From contig NZ_CP029639.1 of assembly GCF_003268635.1 (NCBI RefSeq), positions 1,251,501 through 1,315,500 of the forward strand: a DNA stretch of 64,000 bases, in the 5' to 3' direction. A program made the position numbers and the translations under genes. This document shows, piece after piece, positions 20,053 to 29,752 of this stretch (its first letter is position 1; the number at the start of each line of letters is the position of its first letter). The notes under the pieces were generated by a model. The model saw only the letters and a program-made list of their open reading frames with translations. It was not told where the DNA came from and did no database searches. The DNA comes from Paenibacillus sp. DCT19. GTDB taxonomy: Bacteria > Bacillota > Bacilli > Paenibacillales > Paenibacillaceae.

Positions 20053-21114
20053 ATGAAAAAAACTTGGATGACATTGCTGTTAACGGCATGTATGGTAGCT
20101 GCGGCGGGCTGTAGCAGTGGTGGAGACAGTGCGGGTGGGAGTACAGGAACGGACACGGGTGGTCAATCGACATCGGCTACGGATACCCCTAAGATCGGGG
20201 TAGCGATCTACAAATTCGATGATACATTCATGACCGGTGTACGGAATTCAATGACAGCTGCTGCTGAGGGGAAGGCGACACTGGATATTGTCGATAGCCA
20301 GAATGCACAGCCAACCCAGAACGAGAAAGTCGATCTGTTTGTATCCAAAAAGTATAATGCCATGGCGGTTAACCCGGTCGATCGAACTGCTGCGGGAGTT
20401 ATTATTGACAAAGCCAAAGCGGCTAGCATCCCAGTGGTATTCCTGAACCGGGAACCCGTTGCGGAGGATATGAACAAGTGGGATAAGGTGTACTACGTAG
20501 GCGCGAAGGCTGAGGAATCCGGTACAATCTCGGGTCAACTCATCGTGGACTACTGGAAGGCTCATCCGGAGGCAGACAAGAACGGAGATGGCAAACTGCA
20601 ATACGTCATGCTGAAAGGCGAGCCAGGCCATCAGGATGCGGAGCTTAGAACCAAATATTCCGTCCAAGCCATTCAAGATGCTGGAATTGAAGTGGAAGCC
20701 TTAGCAGAGGATACGGCGATGTGGGATCGGGTCAAAGGACAGGAGAAAATGCAGGCATTCCTTGCCTCCCATGGAGACAAAATCGAAGCGGTATTAGCTA
20801 ATAACGATGATATGGCGCTTGGGGCGATTGAAGCGTTGAAGGCGGCTGGATATTTCAAAGACGGCAAAACGATGCCGGTGGTTGGTGTGGATGCTACAGC
20901 ACCAGCGATTCAGGCGCTTCAAGATGGCACGATGCTGGGTACAGTGCTGAATGATGCCAAGAATCAGGGTGCCGCGACGGTGGCGCTGGCCACGGTTTTG
21001 GCGAAGGGAGAAACACCTACGAAGGATAACACCGGCTATGATATCACGGATGGCAAGTACGTCTGGATTGCCTACAAAAAAATTACGAAAGACAACATTG
21101 CCGACGCCCAATAA
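20053..21114 (+). CDS. mglB: Galactose/methyl-galactoside-binding lipoprotein
   Basis: 353 residues. Lipoprotein signal ending in VAAAGC, then a Gly/Ser/Thr linker. The type I periplasmic binding fold resembles MglB: IGVAIYKFDDTFMTGVRNSM, VNPVDRTAAGVIIDKAK, VVFLNREPV, YVGAKAEESG, KLQYVMLKGEPGHQDAELRT, LANNDDMALGAIEAL, VVGVDATAPAIQAL and LNDAKNQG. A calcium-site-like loop (DKNGDGKLQY) is also present, as in enteric galactose-binding protein. It delivers galactose or glucose to MglAC. The sugar specificity is inferred from overall resemblance. Confidence 0.92.
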   Translation: MKKTWMTLLLTACMVAAAGCSSGGDSAGGSTGTDTGGQSTSATDTPKIGVAIYKFDDTFMTGVRNSMTAAAEGKATLDIVDSQNAQPTQNEKVDLFVSKKYNAMAVNPVDRTAAGVIIDKAKAASIPVVFLNREPVAEDMNKWDKVYYVGAKAEESGTISGQLIVDYWKAHPEADKNGDGKLQYVMLKGEPGHQDAELRTKYSVQAIQDAGIEVEALAEDTAMWDRVKGQEKMQAFLASHGDKIEAVLANNDDMALGAIEALKAAGYFKDGKTMPVVGVDATAPAIQALQDGTMLGTVLNDAKNQGAATVALATVLAKGETPTKDNTGYDITDGKYVWIAYKKITKDNIADAQ

Positions 21115-21130
21115 ACAACAGCAGACATAG

Positions 21131-21166
21131 GGACGTCCGCCCGAGCGGTGAGGGCGTCCTTTTTTC
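21131..21166 (+). terminator. Partial terminator between mglB and mglA
   Basis: Stem GGACGTCC / GGGCGTCC followed by TTTTTT, between the binding-protein gene and the ATPase gene. Such a site commonly allows more binding protein than membrane complex to be made. Confidence 0.75.
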
Positions 21167-21194
21167 TGACGGCGTAAGGAAGGGGAGATGAAGG

Positions 21195-22700
21195 ATGGAA
21201 TCACCTTACCTATTGGAGATGGAGGGAATATCTAAGGCATTTCCGGGTGTGCAGGCATTAAGTCAGGTTACTTTGAAAGTGAAGCCGGGAACAGTTCATG
21301 CGCTTATGGGGGAAAATGGGGCTGGTAAGTCCACCTTGATGAAATGTTTGTTTGGCATGTACCGTCCAGATGAAGGGCGCATCCGAATCGAGGGGAATGA
21401 GGTCGAGATTCCAAGCTCCAAGGCTGCACTGCAGCAGGGTATCTCGATGATTCATCAGGAATTGAACCCAGTTCCCCATCGACCGGTCATGGAGAATATC
21501 TGGCTAGGACGATTCCCCATGAGTGGATTATTCGTCAACGAGAAACGGATGTATAGCGAAACATTGACGTTATTCGAGGATCTGAATCTGGACATTGATC
21601 CGAAGGTGAATGCAGGAACACTATCTGTATCCAAAATTCAATCCATGGAAATTGCCAAGGCGGTTTCTTTTCATTCAAAAGTGATTGTTATGGATGAACC
21701 AACATCCTCCCTGACGGGCAAGGAAGTGGAGCAACTCTTCGCAATCATTAACGAACTGCGCAGCCGGGGTGTATCGATCATCTACATTTCACACAAAATG
21801 GAGGAGATTCTGACCATATCCGATGAAGTCACCATTATGCGTGACGGGTTCGTCGTTGGAACATGGAATGCAGAGGATCTAACGACAGACCTGATCATCA
21901 CCCGGATGGTGGGGCGAGATCTAAGCGAACGCTTCCCTGAACGAACGAATGTACCTGGAGACGTTATCTTGAAGGCAGAGGCTCTAACATCCAGCCAGCC
22001 GAACTCTTTCCGAGATGTATCGTTTGAGCTGAGAAAAGGGGAAGTGCTCGGTGTTGGTGGACTTGTGGGGGCACAACGAACGGAGCTGATCGAGTCCTTA
22101 TTCGGACTCCGTACACTTCGCTCAGGTACGATCTCCATTCATGGAAGTAAAGTGAAGATCAACTCACCTGCAGCAGCTAAACGTCACAATATTGCATTGC
22201 TGACCGAGGAACGAAGAGTGACTGGGATTTTCCCTGTGTTATCCGTGTATGAAAATACGATCATTGCTAGCCTTAGCCGGTACCGTAATCGGATTGGATT
22301 GCTTGATGAGGCCAAAGGACGAGAGGTGGCTCGTGAGCAAACAGAGAAGTTCAGAACTAAAACCCCTTCAGTTAACACCCTAATTAGAAACCTTTCAGGT
22401 GGAAATCAACAAAAGGTGCTACTTGCCCGCTGGCTTCTGACCGATCCCGAAATTTTGCTCTTGGATGAACCTACTCGTGGCATCGACGTAGGTGCCAAAT
22501 TCGAGATATACACGATTATTACGGAACTGGCTCGTCAGGGCAAAAGCATCATTATGATCAGCTCAGAAATGCCTGAACTACTGGGGATGTCGGATCGCAT
22601 TATGGTCATGAGTGAAGGACGGCTAACGGGGATCGTAGACGGAGCGGAAGCAACGGAGCAGGATATTATGCGACTGGCCGCGCAGCAGCGAATGGCCTAG
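21195..22700 (+). CDS. mglA: Galactose-type sugar ABC transporter, ATP-binding protein
   Basis: 501 residues, the usual length for tandem sugar ATPases (MglA/RbsA/XylG). The N-terminal cassette has Walker A GENGAGKST, a Q-loop region ISMIHQELNPV, LSVSKIQ as signature and VIVMDEPTSSL. The C-terminal cassette has the family's degenerate Walker A (GGLVGAQRTEL), an intact signature LSGGNQQKV and LLLDEPTRGIDVGAK. It energises the permease MglC. The ATG at 21195 follows AGGGGAG. It is in one operon with mglB and mglC. Confidence 0.95.
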   Translation: MESPYLLEMEGISKAFPGVQALSQVTLKVKPGTVHALMGENGAGKSTLMKCLFGMYRPDEGRIRIEGNEVEIPSSKAALQQGISMIHQELNPVPHRPVMENIWLGRFPMSGLFVNEKRMYSETLTLFEDLNLDIDPKVNAGTLSVSKIQSMEIAKAVSFHSKVIVMDEPTSSLTGKEVEQLFAIINELRSRGVSIIYISHKMEEILTISDEVTIMRDGFVVGTWNAEDLTTDLIITRMVGRDLSERFPERTNVPGDVILKAEALTSSQPNSFRDVSFELRKGEVLGVGGLVGAQRTELIESLFGLRTLRSGTISIHGSKVKINSPAAAKRHNIALLTEERRVTGIFPVLSVYENTIIASLSRYRNRIGLLDEAKGREVAREQTEKFRTKTPSVNTLIRNLSGGNQQKVLLARWLLTDPEILLLDEPTRGIDVGAKFEIYTIITELARQGKSIIMISSEMPELLGMSDRIMVMSEGRLTGIVDGAEATEQDIMRLAAQQRMA

Positions 22701-22715
22701 TCAGGAGGGGAACAC

Positions 22716-23735
22716 ATGAACACGCAGGTCGTCAATCAGGTGAAGCAATATGTAGCGCAGCGCGCGATCTTCATCGTACTCATTCTACTGGTCATTGGCA
22801 TCGCGATAGCTGATCCGAATTTCCTTGCATTCTCTACTTTGCGGGATATATTACAGCAATCCTCTACGCGAGCGATCATAGCACTTGGAGCTGCTTTTAT
22901 ACTAATCACTGGCGGTGTCGATCTGTCCGCGGGTCGCGTCGTAGGTCTAACGGCTGTTGTCTCGGCCTCGATGTTGCAGATAGACGAATATGCCAATCGC
23001 TTCTTTCCCGATCTTGTGCAACTGTGGGTAGCGATACCGATTTTTGTGGGCATTTTAGCTGGTTTAGCTGTTGGCTTGGTCAATGGAATCATTGTTGCCA
23101 AATTGCATGTTCCTCCATTTATTGCGACATTAGGTACGATGGTTGCTGTATATGGATTGAACTCGATCTATTTCGACACCGAGCCTAACCAATCTCAACC
23201 GATCGGTGGTCTGAGACCAGATTTCACAGTCATTGGTTCAGGCTACATTGATCTCGGCGGTGGATATTCAATTCCTTTTATCGTGTTAATTGCTATTTTT
23301 GTTGCACTCATCTGCTGGGTTGTCTTCAACAAGACACGTCTCGGGAAAAATATGTATGCGATTGGCGGCAACATTCAGGCGGCACATGTATCTGGTATTC
23401 ATGTCGCGCGTAATCTAGTCGTATTATATGCCATTGCGGGAGCACTGTATGGTCTAGGCGGCGTGTTGGAAGCGGCACGTACAGGCGGGGCAACGAACAA
23501 TTACGGTAATATGTATGAGCTGGATGCGATTGCTGCATGTGTTGTTGGTGGGGTGTCTACAGCCGGAGGAATCGGTACGGTGCCTGGGGTTATGGCTGGT
23601 GTATTGATCTTCGGGGTCATTAACTATGGTCTGACCTTTATTGGGGTAAGTCCATACTGGCAGTTAATTATCAAAGGTTTGATCATCGTAGCAGCCGTTG
23701 CTTTTGATATTCGTAAGTATATGGCTAAAAAATAA
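22716..23735 (+). CDS. mglC: Galactose-type sugar ABC transporter, permease
   Basis: 339 residues with about eight to ten membrane helices. Family hallmarks are GGVDLSAGRVVGLTAVVSAS, PPFIATLGTMVAVYGL, MYAIGGNIQAAHVSGI and GGVSTAGGIGTVPGVMAGVL. It forms the membrane channel with MglA. The ATG at 22716 follows AGGAGGGG, 15 bp after the mglA stop, so the two are translationally close. Confidence 0.95.
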   Translation: MNTQVVNQVKQYVAQRAIFIVLILLVIGIAIADPNFLAFSTLRDILQQSSTRAIIALGAAFILITGGVDLSAGRVVGLTAVVSASMLQIDEYANRFFPDLVQLWVAIPIFVGILAGLAVGLVNGIIVAKLHVPPFIATLGTMVAVYGLNSIYFDTEPNQSQPIGGLRPDFTVIGSGYIDLGGGYSIPFIVLIAIFVALICWVVFNKTRLGKNMYAIGGNIQAAHVSGIHVARNLVVLYAIAGALYGLGGVLEAARTGGATNNYGNMYELDAIAACVVGGVSTAGGIGTVPGVMAGVLIFGVINYGLTFIGVSPYWQLIIKGLIIVAAVAFDIRKYMAKK

Positions 23736-23750
23736 AATCATAATCACCGT

Positions 23751-23792
23751 AGAAGCCAGCTCCTAACAATAATAGGGTGCTGGCTTCTTGAT
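23751..23792 (+). terminator. Terminator of the mgl operon
   Basis: Stem AGAAGCCAGC..CCT paired with AGG..GCTGGCTTCT; the T-tract is short. It lies between converging genes. Confidence 0.65.
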
Positions 23793-23819
23793 TAGCTCAT
23801 CTACCGAATAGGATCCATA

Positions 23820-24134
23820 TTACCCCGTATAGGGGAAGATCAGCGCGCTGAATATGAGCATAAATGAACCGATCCTGTAGGCTAATTTTGCGCCATAGTT
23901 CATATGGAACTTTCGTGCAATAATCACTGTGGCTGCCCAGAAGACAATTGCAGCAACAAAGGTAAGGTGAATCCCCTGTTGACCGTTGCTGTAGATCGGC
24001 CAGTTAAAATAATCGAATAGGTAATGGCTGAATTGGAATTGTTCGTTACCCCATTGGAAATTAAAGGCGAAACCCATAGCTAGCACAAGCAGAGCCAGTG
24101 TACCTATACCTATTGGTTTGCGTCGTTGTTCCAT
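23820..24134 (-). CDS. Small membrane protein, unknown function
   Basis: 104 residues starting at an ATG behind a strong AAGGAGGTACTAT site. It has three predicted membrane helices (about 9-27, 56-74, 86-101), with a polar aromatic segment between the first two (NFQWGNEQFQFSHYLFDYF). I do not recognise the family. It is monocistronic and converges on mglC. Confidence 0.75.
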   Translation of the reverse strand: MEQRRKPIGIGTLALLVLAMGFAFNFQWGNEQFQFSHYLFDYFNWPIYSNGQQGIHLTFVAAIVFWAATVIIARKFHMNYGAKLAYRIGSFMLIFSALIFPYTG

Positions 24135-24392
24135 ATAGTACCTCCTTAATTAAGAATTAATATTCCAAATTAATCCATTAATGTATTATAACATATTACG
24201 TTCGCTACGAGTTGGGAAAATAAATAGAATCATGTTGAATTTAGAAATACCTCCATTAATCGACAACATCAGCTCACGGCAATCGATATAATATATGCAA
24301 ATAGGATTGTTCACTACCCGTTCTTACGCAAATGTCTAGTTCATTCGATATGGATAAGGATATGTGTAATAGGCCAAAGGGGGCGAGGCTGT

Positions 24393-25964
24393 TTGCTAAG
24401 TTACACGATGAAAATGATTGTTTTTCCACTGGGAAGCCTGTTGATCATTGTATCCTCTCATCTACTGGATCGTACCTCTTATCTGATGTTAGCCATAGGC
24501 TCAGGTGTGCTATTTGTAGCGAGTGTCCTGGCCGAGAGACGTTATCCTGTTTTGAGAAAGGTACACTGGATCTTCCTCGGGGTATTTCATTATTTAACAG
24601 AGCTGAACTGGTGCAATATGCTGTATTACATGCTCATTATGTCTCTAATTCAAAATAAACAGCGTGTAACACAGACATTACCCATTTCCCTCTTTCTCAT
24701 TTTGCAATACACTGTCATTCGGCTCTCGTATGTGCCAATTGATACGTATACGTTACTGGTATCTTTGTTTGACATGATTACAGCAGTTGTCATCATCTTT
24801 TTGTACCATACCTTAATCAATAGTGAAGCTGAGAAGCGCAGGCTTAGGGAGAAAAATCAATTCTTAACCCTCCATGATCCGTTAACGGGGTTACTGAATT
24901 ATGAAGGCTATTTGGGAGTGATCAAACAAGTCGTGGAGGAGCGTCGTTCCTTTACGTTGATTCTTCTAAGCATTCAGAACTTCAGCGGCTTTAACCAGGA
25001 AGTCGAAGCGAACTGGTGTACAGTGATCAAAGACACAGGAGATCGCATACGGGAACGCTTTGTAGATGCCTACGGTATATCTCGTTATGCAGGTGATCGA
25101 TTTGCGATTATACTTCCGGAAATAAAGGATGTGGATGAACAAATGGTGTCGCTATTGTCCGAGAAATTACAGGGTTTACAAGTGGTATACAGCGCATCAA
25201 CATACCCCACAGAAGCCGCGTCACATCAGCAATTAATGACGATCGCTGAAGACCGACTACTCCGGCAACAACGTAGCAAATGGCTCAAAAATGAAGAAGA
25301 GACTTTCCGTTCCGAAAGGTTGCGATCGGTCGGTGAACTGGCTGCAGGCATGGCACATGAAATTCGTAACCCACTGACAGCTATCCGTGGCTTCTTACAG
25401 CTATCTAAAGGACAAGCATTCAATATTGCTCCATGGTATGAAGTAATCATGGGAGAAGTGACCCGGGTGACGGATCTCACCGCTGAATTTCTGCAATTTT
25501 CTAAACCGCAGGCGAATCATATGAAACCAGAACAGCTGGCTCATTGTTTGGAGCGGGTGATGTCACTAACCGAATCAGATGCTGTATCACGCGGACATCG
25601 AATCACGCTTGAGATGACGGAGCAGCCTGTGGTTGTGAACATGGATCGGGACAAAATCGTACAGGTGTTGATTAACCTGATACGTAATGCGTTTGAAGCG
25701 ATGACTGATCCGGGAGAGGTACATATCGATCTTATACATGATGGAGATCGAGCGCTCATCTCGATTACGGATACAGGGAGCGGTATTTCAGCACAGACGA
25801 TCTCCAAAATATTTAACCCATTCTATACGACGAAGGAAGAAGGAACAGGGCTGGGTTTAGCTCTATGTCAGAAAATTGTGCAGGATCATCAAGGGAAAAT
25901 TATTGTAAAAAGCATAGAGGGAAGCGGTTCGACATTTACGTTATACTTCCCGCTCGTTGCTTGA
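24393..25964 (+). CDS. Orphan sensor histidine kinase with degenerate GGDEF domain
   Basis: 523 residues. TTG start at 24393 after AAAGGGGGCGAG; the next ATG (24408) is an alternative. About five membrane helices cover the first 145 residues. A GGDEF-like domain (about 155-290) begins LTLHDPLTGLLNYEGYL, but the active motif reads AGDRF, so it should not make cyclic-di-GMP. The kinase core follows: SVGELAAGMAHEIRNPLTAI (phospho-His), NLIRNAFEAM, DTGSGIS and GTGLGLALC. No response regulator is adjacent, as with sporulation kinases of the phosphorelay, so Spo0F is a possible partner (inference). Confidence 0.88.
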   Translation: MLSYTMKMIVFPLGSLLIIVSSHLLDRTSYLMLAIGSGVLFVASVLAERRYPVLRKVHWIFLGVFHYLTELNWCNMLYYMLIMSLIQNKQRVTQTLPISLFLILQYTVIRLSYVPIDTYTLLVSLFDMITAVVIIFLYHTLINSEAEKRRLREKNQFLTLHDPLTGLLNYEGYLGVIKQVVEERRSFTLILLSIQNFSGFNQEVEANWCTVIKDTGDRIRERFVDAYGISRYAGDRFAIILPEIKDVDEQMVSLLSEKLQGLQVVYSASTYPTEAASHQQLMTIAEDRLLRQQRSKWLKNEEETFRSERLRSVGELAAGMAHEIRNPLTAIRGFLQLSKGQAFNIAPWYEVIMGEVTRVTDLTAEFLQFSKPQANHMKPEQLAHCLERVMSLTESDAVSRGHRITLEMTEQPVVVNMDRDKIVQVLINLIRNAFEAMTDPGEVHIDLIHDGDRALISITDTGSGISAQTISKIFNPFYTTKEEGTGLGLALCQKIVQDHQGKIIVKSIEGSGSTFTLYFPLVA

Positions 25965-25972
25965 AACTGAAA

Positions 25973-26016
25973 TACGCCGCAGCATCCTTGGAGAAGGAAT
26001 GTTACGGCGTGTTTGC
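25973..26016 (+). terminator. Terminator of the orphan kinase
   Basis: A long hairpin with outer stem TACGCCG / CGGCGT and an inner paired AGCATCCTT / AAGGAATGTT, followed by GTTT. Confidence 0.6.
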
Positions 26017-26054
26017 TGTTGTATTTCAGAGGTAAAGTCACTATTGTCACTATT

Positions 26055-26117
26055 AGTGCGTGTTCAAGAAGGTCGGTTTTCAGTACCGAGAAAATGGGAC
26101 TTTTTGAACAACCTCTA
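26055..26117 (-). repeat. GTTCAAAAAG-type dispersed element, short copy
   Basis: Contains TGTTCAAGAAGGTCGGTTTT, CAGTACCGA and GACTTTTTGAACAACCTCTA. It equals the two ends of the full element at 33617-33803, in inverse orientation and with the middle deleted. It abuts the stop codon of the ABC gene at 26118. Confidence 0.75.
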
Positions 26118-27944
26118 TTAGCTGAGTTGTCCCTGATGTAACTGATAATAGAAGCCTTGTTGCCGCATCAGCTGCTCGTGATTACCTCGCTCAGTGATTT
26201 CGCCTGCGTCAATGACAAGAATCTGGTCAGCTTCACGAATCGTGCTGAGCCTGTGGGCGATGACGAAGCTCGTTCGACCTTTCATCAGCGTCCGCATCGC
26301 TTGTTGAATATGCATTTCCGTCCGTGTATCTATACTACTCGTTGCTTCATCAAGAATGAGAATGGCGGGATCGGCCAAAATCGCTCTCGCGATCGTTAAT
26401 AATTGGCGTTGACCTTGGCTTAGGTTGCTGCCACCAGCAATAATTGGTGTGTCGTAGCCTTGCGGCAACTTGCGAATGAACGAGTGAGCATTGGCTAGCT
26501 CGGCCGCCTGCCGAATCTGCTCTATTGTTACATCCGGCTTACCGTAAGCAATATTGTCCCGGATGGTGCCTGAGAATAGGTAAGCATCCTGTAGCACAAT
26601 GCCAAGCTCACGCCGCAGGGGATCTTTTTCCAATTCAGCAATGTCACAATCATCAATGGTGATGCGTCCTCCTGTAATATCGTAGAAGCGTGGCAGCAGA
26701 TTAATAATCGTTGTTTTACCTGCACCAGTTGGGCCAACCAGAGCAATCATCTCGCCTGGCTGTGCGGTAAAGCTGACATCTTTGAGGATAGGTCTTTCGG
26801 GTGTATATCCGAAGGATACATGTTCGAATACAACTTTGCCCCGAATCTGATCCAGTTGTTTTTTCTGCTCCTCCACGTACTCGCTCGGTGTATCGATAAT
26901 ATGAAACACACGCTCGGCACCAGCAATCGCGGCTTGAATCAAATTGTACTGGTTCGCCAGATCATTAATCGGGCGTTCAATCTGGCGGGAATAGGCAAGG
27001 AAACTTACAATGAGACCAATGGACGTCAGATTATGATACGCCATCCAGCCTCCAACGGCAGCCAGAATAGCGAAGCCGATATTGTTCATCACGTTCATGG
27101 TAGGGCCAACTAATCCTGACACACTCTGAGCCTGCGTACTGGATACGCGTAGTTTCTCATTCAGTCCGACAAAATGTTTATGAGCCTCACCTTGACGATT
27201 ATAGGCAGTAACGACCTTTTGCCCGGCAATCGTCTCTTGTGCATAACCATTCAGTTCACCGAGTAACTTCTGCTGTGCTGTGAAATGCTTTCGCGTTTTG
27301 GAAGCGATCAGCCGTGTGGCAATCGTAATTAACGGCACAGTAACTAAGCTTAGAAGGGTGAGCCGCACATCCAGGGCAAGCATGATGGATAATGAGCCAA
27401 CGAGCAGAATGGCACTCGACATCAATTGGGTCACACTTTGGTTCAGTGTGGTGGATACGTTATCGATATCATTGGTGGCACGGCTCATCAGATCGCCGCT
27501 CTGATTTTTATCGAAAAAGCTGATTGGAAGCTGCTGCAGGCGAGAGAAGAGGTCTTGGCGTAGATCCTTCACCGTAAGCTGAGACACACCAATCATAACG
27601 AAGGATTGAGCCCACATCATGAGGGAGCCCAGTACATACACGGCCAGTAACAAAAGGCATTCCTTCAGCAGCCCCTCCGTTATTCTGGGGACAATATGTT
27701 CATTCACTGCTCGGCCGAGCAGGTAAGGACCAGCAAGATTTAACAACGTACCAAGGGCGGTCAAGACCAGAGCGGCAATGACGCCTGCTCGATGTTGTCC
27801 CATATAGGACCAAACCCGGAGAATGGCGTGTTTTGCATTGTTCGCGCGTACCTTGGGTACTGGCCCTCTGCCTGGTGGTCCCATTCTGCCACCGATTGGA
27901 GGCAAGGCAGTTGACTGATTGGAGGACGAGATAGATTTAGCCAA
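26118..27944 (-). CDS. ABC exporter half-transporter, canonical ATPase subunit
   Basis: About 608 residues. It starts with a Gly/Pro/Arg-rich cytoplasmic tail, then a six-helix type IV exporter membrane domain. The nucleotide-binding domain has Walker A GPTGAGKTT, signature LSQGQRQLL, Walker B ILILDEATSSID (catalytic Glu present) and the H-loop IAHRLST. The start is uncertain: AGGAGG directly abuts an ATG (27953), whereas the TTG at 27944 has ideal nine-base spacing and overlaps the upstream stop by eight bases; I chose the TTG. It probably forms a heterodimer with the upstream gene, as in BmrCD/LmrCD-type drug exporters. Confidence 0.92.
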   Translation of the reverse strand: MAKSISSSNQSTALPPIGGRMGPPGRGPVPKVRANNAKHAILRVWSYMGQHRAGVIAALVLTALGTLLNLAGPYLLGRAVNEHIVPRITEGLLKECLLLLAVYVLGSLMMWAQSFVMIGVSQLTVKDLRQDLFSRLQQLPISFFDKNQSGDLMSRATNDIDNVSTTLNQSVTQLMSSAILLVGSLSIMLALDVRLTLLSLVTVPLITIATRLIASKTRKHFTAQQKLLGELNGYAQETIAGQKVVTAYNRQGEAHKHFVGLNEKLRVSSTQAQSVSGLVGPTMNVMNNIGFAILAAVGGWMAYHNLTSIGLIVSFLAYSRQIERPINDLANQYNLIQAAIAGAERVFHIIDTPSEYVEEQKKQLDQIRGKVVFEHVSFGYTPERPILKDVSFTAQPGEMIALVGPTGAGKTTIINLLPRFYDITGGRITIDDCDIAELEKDPLRRELGIVLQDAYLFSGTIRDNIAYGKPDVTIEQIRQAAELANAHSFIRKLPQGYDTPIIAGGSNLSQGQRQLLTIARAILADPAILILDEATSSIDTRTEMHIQQAMRTLMKGRTSFVIAHRLSTIREADQILVIDAGEITERGNHEQLMRQQGFYYQLHQGQLS

Positions 27945-29688
27945 ATTGAACATCCTCCTTCCGCTGTTGTGAATCATAGATTGACTGGTAGAGCGGCGAA
28001 TGTGCCATGAGTTGATCATGTGTGCCGCTAGCTACAATGCGCCCTTCTTCAAGTACATAGATACAATCAGCATCCTGTACGGAAGAGATGCGTTGGGCAA
28101 TCAATATCGTGGTGCTGTCTTTCATCAACGTGTGTAATGCCTTCTGTATGCTCGCTTCAGTTCGAAGATCTACAGCGCTTGTGCTGTCATCCAAGATGAG
28201 AACCTCCGGTTGCATAAGAAGTGCACGTGCAATTGAAATCCGCTGTTTCTGACCACCCGAGAGGTTGACGCCTCGTTGTCCAAGCTCGGTGTCATAACCG
28301 TCCTTCAGGTTCATAATAAATTCATGTGCAGCCGCTGCTTGCGCAGCTTGACGAATCTCTTCCTCTGTTGCATGGGGTTTGCCGTAACCGATATTGTCCC
28401 GAATGCTTCCACTAAACAGGATGGATTCCTGTAAGACGATGGAGACGCGGCTGCGAAGATCATGCAGATCCCATTGCTTGACGTTCATCCCATTGACGAG
28501 GACTTCGCCTTGTGAGGCATCATATAATCGGGGAATTAACTGTACTAGTGAGGTTTTGCCTGAGCCGGTAGAGCCGAGTAAAGCTACTTTTTCCCCTGGT
28601 TTAGCTGTAAAGGTGATTCCAGTCAATGCAGGCTCTCCGTCATACCGGAAGGAAACGTCTCTGAATTCCACCTGTCCGGAACTACGGCGATTCATATGGC
28701 TTAATGTTGTACTTTCACCAACAATAGATCTGCCAGATTGAATATCCGGCTGCGTGTGGAGCACCTCGTTGATCCGAGCAGCAGACACCTTGGCACGAGA
28801 GAAGCTCATCATCATCATGCCGATCGAGGTAAGTGATGAGAGTACAACCGTTACATAGTTAATAAAAGCAATCAGATCCCCGGCAGCGATGCTACCTCCG
28901 ACCACCTGATAACCGCCAAACCATAATACCGCTACGATGGTTGCATTCAGCATGAGGCTTAGAACAGGAGCATTCAAAGTTACGATGCGCCATGCCTTCA
29001 CCGCTGTTTCGGTATAATCTTGATTGGATTGCTTGAAGCGTGAACGCTCCAGGTTCGCACGGGCAAATGCTTTGACGACACGAATCCCGGCAAGATTCTC
29101 CTGCAGAACAGCATTAACCTTGTCTAATTTATCCTGAACACTTGCGAACAATGGATACGAGGCTCGGATGAGCACATATAGCAAAATAAATAGAACCGGC
29201 ATCGTCAAGATCAGAATGAACGCCAGCTTAACACTAATCGTAAAAGCCATAATGACACTTCCGATGATCAGCATCGGTGAGCGGATAAACATCCGTAGAA
29301 GCATCTGTACAAAGGTCTGCATCTGTGTAATATCACTCGTAAGCCGAGTGATTAGAGAGCCCTCACGGAACGTATCCAGATTGCGGAAGGAGAAGGTCTG
29401 AATATGATCAAACAACTCCTGGCGCAGATCAGTACCATATCCAACGGCAGCTTTACTGGAAAATAACGTGCAACCCGCTCCTCCAACCCAGCCGATTAGC
29501 GCAAATAAAAGCATAAATAATCCTGTCCGTATAATGTGGGACAGGTCTCCTGCAAGCACCCCATCATCAACGATGCTTGACATTAGCTTGGGCTGAAGTA
29601 GATCCATGGCGACCTCAAGCACCATGAGCAGCGGGGCGAGGATAGCGGCTGACTTATAAGGAGTTAGAAATCGTTTTAATGACCACAA
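27937..29688 (-). CDS. ABC exporter half-transporter, subunit with non-canonical Walker B
   Basis: About 583 residues. Membrane domain about 15-320, then a nucleotide-binding domain with Walker A GSTGSGKTS, signature LSGGQKQRI and Walker B VLILDDSTSAVD, in which the catalytic Glu is Asp; the H-loop is IAQRISS, with Gln in place of His. These changes make one ATP site degenerate, as in heterodimeric exporters, while the partner gene keeps the full site. I chose TTG 29688 because GAGGTGA lies seven bases upstream; the longer frame from GTG 29700 has no spacing for a ribosome site. It is co-transcribed with the MarR gene upstream. Substrate unknown; drug or lipid export is likely. Confidence 0.92.
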   Translation of the reverse strand: MWSLKRFLTPYKSAAILAPLLMVLEVAMDLLQPKLMSSIVDDGVLAGDLSHIIRTGLFMLLFALIGWVGGAGCTLFSSKAAVGYGTDLRQELFDHIQTFSFRNLDTFREGSLITRLTSDITQMQTFVQMLLRMFIRSPMLIIGSVIMAFTISVKLAFILILTMPVLFILLYVLIRASYPLFASVQDKLDKVNAVLQENLAGIRVVKAFARANLERSRFKQSNQDYTETAVKAWRIVTLNAPVLSLMLNATIVAVLWFGGYQVVGGSIAAGDLIAFINYVTVVLSSLTSIGMMMMSFSRAKVSAARINEVLHTQPDIQSGRSIVGESTTLSHMNRRSSGQVEFRDVSFRYDGEPALTGITFTAKPGEKVALLGSTGSGKTSLVQLIPRLYDASQGEVLVNGMNVKQWDLHDLRSRVSIVLQESILFSGSIRDNIGYGKPHATEEEIRQAAQAAAAHEFIMNLKDGYDTELGQRGVNLSGGQKQRISIARALLMQPEVLILDDSTSAVDLRTEASIQKALHTLMKDSTTILIAQRISSVQDADCIYVLEEGRIVASGTHDQLMAHSPLYQSIYDSQQRKEDVQFG

Positions 29689-29752
29689 TCGGAAAATCAC
29701 CTCATCTCATATTGCATTTCATGCTGCATGATTTGTAGAACTAGTAACTACA

